Shown here: positions 6,290-10,009 of the stretch, piece after piece
How positions within the stretch are numbered: the stretch's first letter is position 1
Layout: each line of letters starts with the position of its first letter
Assembly (NCBI GenBank): GCA_030706285.1
Contig: JAUZOU010000078.1
Coordinates: forward strand, 1-10,009
DNA length: 10,009 nt
Direction: 5' to 3'
DNA from: Bacteroidota bacterium
GTDB taxonomy: Bacteria > Bacteroidota > Bacteroidia > Bacteroidales > UBA1402
The notes under the pieces: generated by a model
The model's database searches: none
Seen by the model: only the letters and a program-made list of their open reading frames with translations
What the model was told of the DNA's origin: nothing
Program-made: the position numbers and the translations under genes

Positions 6290-6313
6290 AGATTTAAAAA
6301 GAGATTTAAAAAA
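6290..6313. repeat. Tandem 12-bp repeat upstream of the HTH gene
   Basis: AGATTTAAAAAG (6290-6301) and AGATTTAAAAAA (6302-6313) are adjacent direct copies differing in one base. They lie in the 126-bp gap between the PAP2 and HTH genes. On the minus strand they abut a -7-like TATATTTA (6288-6281, one mismatch to TAnnTTTG), so they cover the space where upstream promoter contacts would fall. No -33 TTTG is present. AT richness makes chance possible. Confidence 0.4.
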
Positions 6314-6359
6314 TTAGTATCCTCTTTTTGAGCCAGAAACGATTAAAAATTAACCAATT

Positions 6360-7067
6360 TTACCACGCCAGTTTCACTGAAGCTATAATCAATGTGACCA
6401 ATAACAATAAGAAGCTGAAAATCAATAAACTAATATCAGCTTTTTGAAAATTGGAGCTTGTCGTTCTTCTGCCTGAACGAGCGTTGTGATTTCGTGAACT
6501 CCAGGAGTTTTGTTCAAACAAATTGTTGTACAGTGCGTTCATTCCAACGGCGGATAATAAACCGAAGATTGCACCGCAAATGACATCCAAAGGAAAATGA
6601 ACGCCAAGATAGATTCTGGAAAAAGAGACCAAGCTGGCCCAGAGAAGAATTAGAATGGAATAAGGGGTGCTTTTCAGTAAGAGTAAGCTGAATCCGGCAA
6701 AAGCAAACACATTGGCCGCATGGCTGGAGAGAAAGCCATACTTGCCTCCCTGATAGTTGTTGACAACGTTTACCCAGTCTCCTATTTCCGGATCATGTGT
6801 TGGCCTGAACCGTGCTACCAATGGTTTTATTACGCTGGAAGAGATCTGGTCGGTGAACAGGATAAGCAACGCAAAGGCCAGCAATATTAAAAATGTTTTT
6901 GAGCCTTTATTGCGGAACAAGATGACCAGAAAAACAAGCAAAACAGGAACCCAAACGAGTGTATCAGAAACAAGCCACATAAATCGGTCAAGCCAGGGTA
7001 AATGATAACTGTTGATGACTAGCAACCATTGCTTGTCCCAGTTTATGAGTTGTTCTAACAGGTTCAT
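6360..7067 (-). CDS. PAP2-superfamily membrane phosphatase
   Basis: This integral membrane protein belongs to the PAP2 (type 2 phosphatidic acid phosphatase) superfamily, which removes phosphate from lipid phosphates or diphosphates with catalytic residues on the outer face of the inner membrane. With the chosen start it has 235 aa. The three signature blocks are present: KPLVARFRP (81-89), SSH (114-116, in place of PSGH) and SRIYLGVHFPLD (150-161, with Arg151, His157 and Asp161). About six hydrophobic segments can be seen, including an extra C-terminal one (about 212-231) after a basic Ser/Arg-rich loop (189-205). I start at ATG 7067 (MNLLEQ), 11 nt after the batE stop; the in-frame ATG at 7112 would overlap batE by 34 bp and add a polar, non-family extension. 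Candidate substrates are undecaprenyl diphosphate, lipid A or phosphatidylglycerol phosphate; sequence alone does not decide. Confidence 0.92.
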   Translation of the reverse strand: MNLLEQLINWDKQWLLVINSYHLPWLDRFMWLVSDTLVWVPVLLVFLVILFRNKGSKTFLILLAFALLILFTDQISSSVIKPLVARFRPTHDPEIGDWVNVVNNYQGGKYGFLSSHAANVFAFAGFSLLLLKSTPYSILILLWASLVSFSRIYLGVHFPLDVICGAIFGLLSAVGMNALYNNLFEQNSWSSRNHNARSGRRTTSSNFQKADISLLIFSFLLLLVTLIIASVKLAW

Positions 7068-7078
7068 ATCAAGCTTGT

Positions 7079-7912
7079 TTAAATAACTTCCAGGCTGTAT
7101 GACGGAACCCATCCAACATTACCATCCTGAAGTTCAATTTCGTTCCAGCTTCCGATTTCATTGGTGAGGGTCACTTTTGTGCCTTCGTGCAATGGGAACA
7201 GATCTGTCCCGCTTTCATCAGGAGACCTTTTTGCTGTGATTGTCGGAGACATGATGATCGCCTGATCAGGAGTGACAGCAGCTTTATATTTCTCAGAAGC
7301 GTAAAACAGTGCTAATATACTGATAATTAGAGAAAGGATTCCTACATAGAAACCTATTTTTTTCATCCGTCGTAAACGCGTAAAAATATAAACGAATAAA
7401 CATGTTAAGAATAGAATGAAGAATAATAGGCTAATGACGGACCATGCATTTGAATTATAGTTATTGCCTAGTGACTTGAACCAACGTGTGATCAGGAAAA
7501 CGCCCACAGCATCAATTTTATCCACCGTTCTGGCCTGGCAGATTTCAAGATTGAAACGGGCATCCTGATCGCCTGGATTCAACCGCAAAGCCCGTTCATA
7601 GTTCAGAATGGCTTTGCCTAGTTCATTTTTTTTAAAATAAGCATTACCAAGATTGTAATAGACGCCAAAGGATGGACCATTGAGTTTAAGGACGGCCTCA
7701 TAGGTGGTGGCTGCTCCGGCATAATTGGCTTTTTTATATTGATTTTCAGCCATTTTAACCAAAAAATCAGCTGATTTGTTTTTGAAAGCGTTCTCTTGTC
7801 CTTTTTGAACATTGACTGTCTTTGTAGCTGCTGCATCATTGCCCGATGCAGTTTGCGATGAAACAGTCAGGCTTACTAAAAACAAAGATATGATAGTCAG
7901 ATACCGATACAT
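7079..7912 (-). CDS. batE: BatE: TPR and SH3-like membrane protein of the aerotolerance operon
   Basis: This 277-aa protein has a signal sequence or first membrane anchor (1-20), tetratricopeptide repeats at about 48-126 (clear units around AENQYKKANYAGAATTYEAV and YNLGNAYFKKNELGKAILNY), two membrane helices (about 158-178 and 185-205) and a C-terminal bacterial SH3-like domain (about 215-277, ending in GSWNEIELQDGNVGWVPSY). This architecture and its place after batD identify BatE. In Bacteroides fragilis the bat genes were linked to oxygen tolerance, but the molecular role is unresolved; TPR and SH3 domains suggest scaffolding with the VWA proteins BatA and BatB. The ATG is 7 nt after the batD stop, and the PAP2 gene follows 11 nt after its own stop, so the genes are almost certainly co-transcribed. 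Confidence 0.95.
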   Translation of the reverse strand: MYRYLTIISLFLVSLTVSSQTASGNDAAATKTVNVQKGQENAFKNKSADFLVKMAENQYKKANYAGAATTYEAVLKLNGPSFGVYYNLGNAYFKKNELGKAILNYERALRLNPGDQDARFNLEICQARTVDKIDAVGVFLITRWFKSLGNNYNSNAWSVISLLFFILFLTCLFVYIFTRLRRMKKIGFYVGILSLIISILALFYASEKYKAAVTPDQAIIMSPTITAKRSPDESGTDLFPLHEGTKVTLTNEIGSWNEIELQDGNVGWVPSYSLEVI

Positions 7913-7919
7913 GATGATG

Positions 7920-9770
7920 TTACTTTTTAATGGTATTTTCCATTTTGTTGATTACCGCGATGGTTTTTTGATACAGGTCATCCATGGCATGATCGCTTGA
8001 AACCGGTGCATAGCGCGCGAATTCGCAGGTCTGTACGATCTCTGCATATTCGTTTCTGATGTCTTCGCTGACATTGAAGGTTGTCAGTTCACTGTCGACT
8101 GTTTCTTTGGTCAGTCTGGACAACGGGATGTTCAGTTTGTCACTTGTATAACCCCACAGGGCTTTCAGCAATTCATCATAGAAGGATTCCTTGTTGTTTT
8201 CCTTCAGGTAGGCTGACGCTTTTTTCAGACGTTTGACGGCGACTTTGTTTGCCTTGCGGTTTCTGACACGGCTTACGTCCGCATTAGCCTTGGCTTTTTT
8301 CCTGTTGATGAAAATAAAGGCGGCCGAACCAATGATGAGCAAAACATACAGTAACCAGAACCAGGGTTGACCATAGATCAATGGTGCCTGTTTGGATACT
8401 TTAAAGCCTGTTTTGAGGTAGCGTACGTCAGATCCCAATAGCTGTAACTGTTCTTTGTCACTGAAATTGCCGCTGACCACCTGATTGTTGCCGCTTCCTT
8501 TGGCAACTTTCAGTGTATAGGCTGGTGTTTTGATTGTCTTATAAGTCCCTGATGACAGGTCAAAATAGCTTAGAGATGTAGATGGAATTTGGAAAGTACC
8601 TGCATAACGTGGTATGAACAGATAATCGATGGTTTTTGTACCACTCACCCCTTTGGCCATATTGTGAAACGAATTGGTCACTTTAGGATCGTATACTTCA
8701 AAATCTTGTGGAAATGTTAATTCAGGCGTCGGGACCATCTTCAGGTTTCCGGAACCGGATATGGTTAACTTGATGGTTACCGCATCGTTGGCTTTGACCT
8801 GTGTAGACGTAATGGAGGAACTCATTTTGAGAATTCCTGCTACACCGGAAAAGTCTTTGGGTTTTCCAAATGGCAGTGGTCTGACATTGATCTTGACAGG
8901 ATTGGAAAAAATGGTTTTCTTGACGTCTGCGTACTCATCGAAGAAATCATCGAAAATGCTGCCCCTGCGAGAGCCATTATTTACCTTTATACGCAGCAGT
9001 ACGTCGAAACTTCCTTTATTAATGGCCAGTGTACCAGTTTCACGAGGAAACAGCACGGTCTGTTTTAAAACGGCCGTACGGTAGTTGGCCCCATTATAAT
9101 TTTCCAGGTTCCACTGCTGATTTTGAGGAAGTTGGACTTCCTGTGCCATAAAGCCTTTGAATTCTGGGAATTTTGGATTTTCAAACCCGGTGATGTCCAC
9201 TCTTGTATACAGTTTGTAGGTAACAGTCATTCCTTCCTGCTCATATAAACTCGTCTTGGAAGGGATTGCCCGTATGAAAATCTGGTCTGATGAAATATGC
9301 TGGCTTGCAGCACTGCTTTGTTGAGTACGTGAACTGCTCTGATAGCCGGAAGAGCTACTGCTGCTGCCTTTATCAGGTGGAAGCACTTTAATGGTAAGAC
9401 CGTTAGATCTGTATACTTTCCCTCTGATGGAGGCTGTTGCCGGTGAAATAGTAAAGGTTCCGGTTTTTTTAGGGTACAACACGTATGTAAAACGATAGGT
9501 GACCGAGCTTGAGTATTTCCCGTTGATTATGGTGGTAGAGCTCATGGTAGACGTCGACGGTCCCATTAGAATCTCAAAATTGTTAATTTCCGGGATTCTC
9601 AGGTCTCTTGTTTCATTATTGGACGTATAGACCAAGTTGAATTGCTGACCCATTACGACGGATCTTGGAGCTTCTGCAGAGAAGGTGACGCCATCGTCAG
9701 CTAAGGCAAGCTGAATGGGTGCCGCTATCATCCAACAAAAAAGGAATGCCAATTTTCTATTCAAATACAT
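7920..9770 (-). CDS. batD: BatD: oxygen-tolerance membrane protein
   Basis: This 616-aa protein fits the BatD/oxygen-tolerance family. It has a signal peptide (about 1-24, cleavage near ALA-DD). Repeated beta-sandwich, Ig-like segments of about 100 residues then fill the periplasmic part (about 26-130, 160-300 and 305-425). A Ser-rich linker occupies 135-160 (seven Ser in a row at 136-142, broken by one Gly-Tyr-Gln stretch). One transmembrane helix lies at about 469-489 (WFWLLYVLLIIG), followed by a basic stop-transfer region and a helical cytoplasmic tail to 616. Length and order are typical. BatD is thought to work with the VWA proteins BatA/BatB in the envelope; its exact activity is not established. 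It lies 68 nt downstream of batC and 7 nt upstream of batE. A perfect 7-bp hairpin lies 20 nt before its ATG. Confidence 0.95.
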   Translation of the reverse strand: MYLNRKLAFLFCWMIAAPIQLALADDGVTFSAEAPRSVVMGQQFNLVYTSNNETRDLRIPEINNFEILMGPSTSTMSSTTIINGKYSSSVTYRFTYVLYPKKTGTFTISPATASIRGKVYRSNGLTIKVLPPDKGSSSSSSGYQSSSRTQQSSAASQHISSDQIFIRAIPSKTSLYEQEGMTVTYKLYTRVDITGFENPKFPEFKGFMAQEVQLPQNQQWNLENYNGANYRTAVLKQTVLFPRETGTLAINKGSFDVLLRIKVNNGSRRGSIFDDFFDEYADVKKTIFSNPVKINVRPLPFGKPKDFSGVAGILKMSSSITSTQVKANDAVTIKLTISGSGNLKMVPTPELTFPQDFEVYDPKVTNSFHNMAKGVSGTKTIDYLFIPRYAGTFQIPSTSLSYFDLSSGTYKTIKTPAYTLKVAKGSGNNQVVSGNFSDKEQLQLLGSDVRYLKTGFKVSKQAPLIYGQPWFWLLYVLLIIGSAAFIFINRKKAKANADVSRVRNRKANKVAVKRLKKASAYLKENNKESFYDELLKALWGYTSDKLNIPLSRLTKETVDSELTTFNVSEDIRNEYAEIVQTCEFARYAPVSSDHAMDDLYQKTIAVINKMENTIKK

Positions 9771-9789
9771 ATCAACCTAATTGTATCGG

Positions 9790-9806
9790 TGGCTATAAAA
9801 TAGCCA
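9790..9806 (-). promoter_or_regulatory. Short hairpin in the batC-batD intergenic region
   Basis: TGGCTAT (9790-9796) and ATAGCCA (9800-9806) are perfectly complementary around a 3-nt loop. The hairpin sits in the 68-nt gap between batC and batD, 19 nt before the batD ATG, with no T run after it, so it is unlikely to terminate. It may be an RNA processing, stability or translational control element. Further upstream TAACTTTG (9832-9825) matches the -7 consensus TAnnTTTG but lacks a -33 partner at the right distance. Function is inferred. Confidence 0.4.
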
Positions 9807-9838
9807 AATTGTTATATGATGCTGCAAAGTTAATTGTT

Positions 9839-10009
9839 TTACCAATCTTTTTCAGGATTTTTTGACCGGCTTTGTTGCATTTGCAACTTTTTGACTTTAT
9901 TCTGAGTATCCTTTTCGTCTTGCATCAACGCATCCAACAGCTGTTGTGCCTTTTCCTTCGATACCTGTTCTTGTTGTTGCTGCTGTTGTTGTTTATGTTG
10001 TTGCTCTTG
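9839..10009 (-). CDS. batC: BatC C-terminal end (gene enters from the right edge)
   Basis: A minus-strand frame is open from the window edge to TAA at 9839-9841, giving the last 56 residues of a protein. It begins with a Gln-rich, coiled-coil-like stretch (13 of the first 15 residues are Gln, Glu, His or Lys apart from one Val at the end) and continues KAQQLLDALMQDEKDTQNKV, then a basic run ending PEKDW. This is the characteristic end of BatC, the TPR protein of the Bacteroidetes aerotolerance operon: the LLDALxQDEKxTQ-KVKK block and a final (E/D)W fit remembered homologs. The TPR part itself lies outside the window. Position directly before batD supports the call. No evidence of a break is seen within the visible part. 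Confidence 0.85.
   Translation of the reverse strand, partial: QEQQHKQQQQQQQEQVSKEKAQQLLDALMQDEKDTQNKVKKLQMQQSRSKNPEKDW
9962..10009 (-). repeat. Low-complexity CAA/CAG tract encoding poly-Gln in BatC
   Basis: On the minus strand the bases are almost all CAA and CAG codons, interrupted by GAG, CAT, AAA and GAA, and encode a run with seven consecutive Gln (residues 7-13 of the visible part). Because CAA and CAG are mixed, it is not a pure microsatellite, and length slippage should be modest. Gln-rich linkers are common in BatC proteins. Confidence 0.7.

Noticed and set aside
7068..7112. Upstream in-frame ATG for the PAP2 gene at 7112
   Set aside because: It would add 15 polar residues and overlap batE by 34 bp, whereas ATG 7067 starts 11 nt after the batE stop and directly precedes the amphipathic start typical of such proteins.
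8674..9084. Plus-strand 136-codon frame opposite batD
   Set aside because: It is antisense to the periplasmic beta-domain coding region of batD and shows no family features or start signals.
9962..10009. Phase-variable trinucleotide microsatellite in batC
   Set aside because: The tract mixes CAA and CAG and is broken by other codons. Trinucleotide slippage would not shift the frame, so switching on and off is unlikely.

Overview
The window looks like chromosomal DNA from a member of the Bacteroidetes, most likely Bacteroidales. The evidence is a complete Bacteroides-type aerotolerance (bat) gene string, Bacteroidetes-style promoters (TTTG / TAnnTTTG), a bacterial-type AspRS that begins like those of gut Bacteroidales, and a secreted PL11 pectin lyase. 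Gene starts mostly lack Shine-Dalgarno sequences, which also fits. Most of the window is core genome. No phage, transposon, CRISPR array or plasmid functions are visible.

Layout. (1) 1-2536, minus strand: aspS followed by a Nif3-family gene that starts at GTG inside the aspS stop (GTGA overlap). The Nif3 gene runs off the left edge within a few residues of its expected end. (2) 2537-2761: a compact divergent promoter region serving aspS (leftward) and a tRNA-Pro(UGG) gene (rightward), the latter closed by a strong hairpin terminator. (3) 2762-5014, plus strand: a leader with a 9-bp inverted repeat and a possible mini-ORF, then a 699-aa secreted rhamnogalacturonan lyase (PL11). A C-terminal tail resembling a type IX secretion sorting domain ends this protein. 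(4) 4998-6233: two minus-strand genes of less certain role, an unrecognised 202-aa protein whose 3' end overlaps the lyase tail to tail and an 84-aa helix-turn-helix protein. A gap of about 370 bp between them holds one 40-codon ORF and a strong hairpin. (5) 6360-10009, minus strand: the end of batC, then batD, batE and a PAP2-family membrane phosphatase, all closely spaced and probably one operon entering from the right edge.

How the parts fit. BatC, BatD and BatE are thought to form part of a membrane complex with the VWA proteins BatA and BatB, presumably encoded just beyond the right edge. The PAP2 gene starts 11 nt after batE and is probably co-transcribed. The lyase stands alone here, without SusC/SusD, sulfatase or regulator genes, so it is an orphan pectin-degrading enzyme rather than part of a visible polysaccharide utilisation locus. 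I see no clearly new multi-gene system. The most worthwhile leads are the lyase tail and leader, the unrecognised 202-aa protein, the PAP2 addition to the bat operon and the insert-free Nif3.
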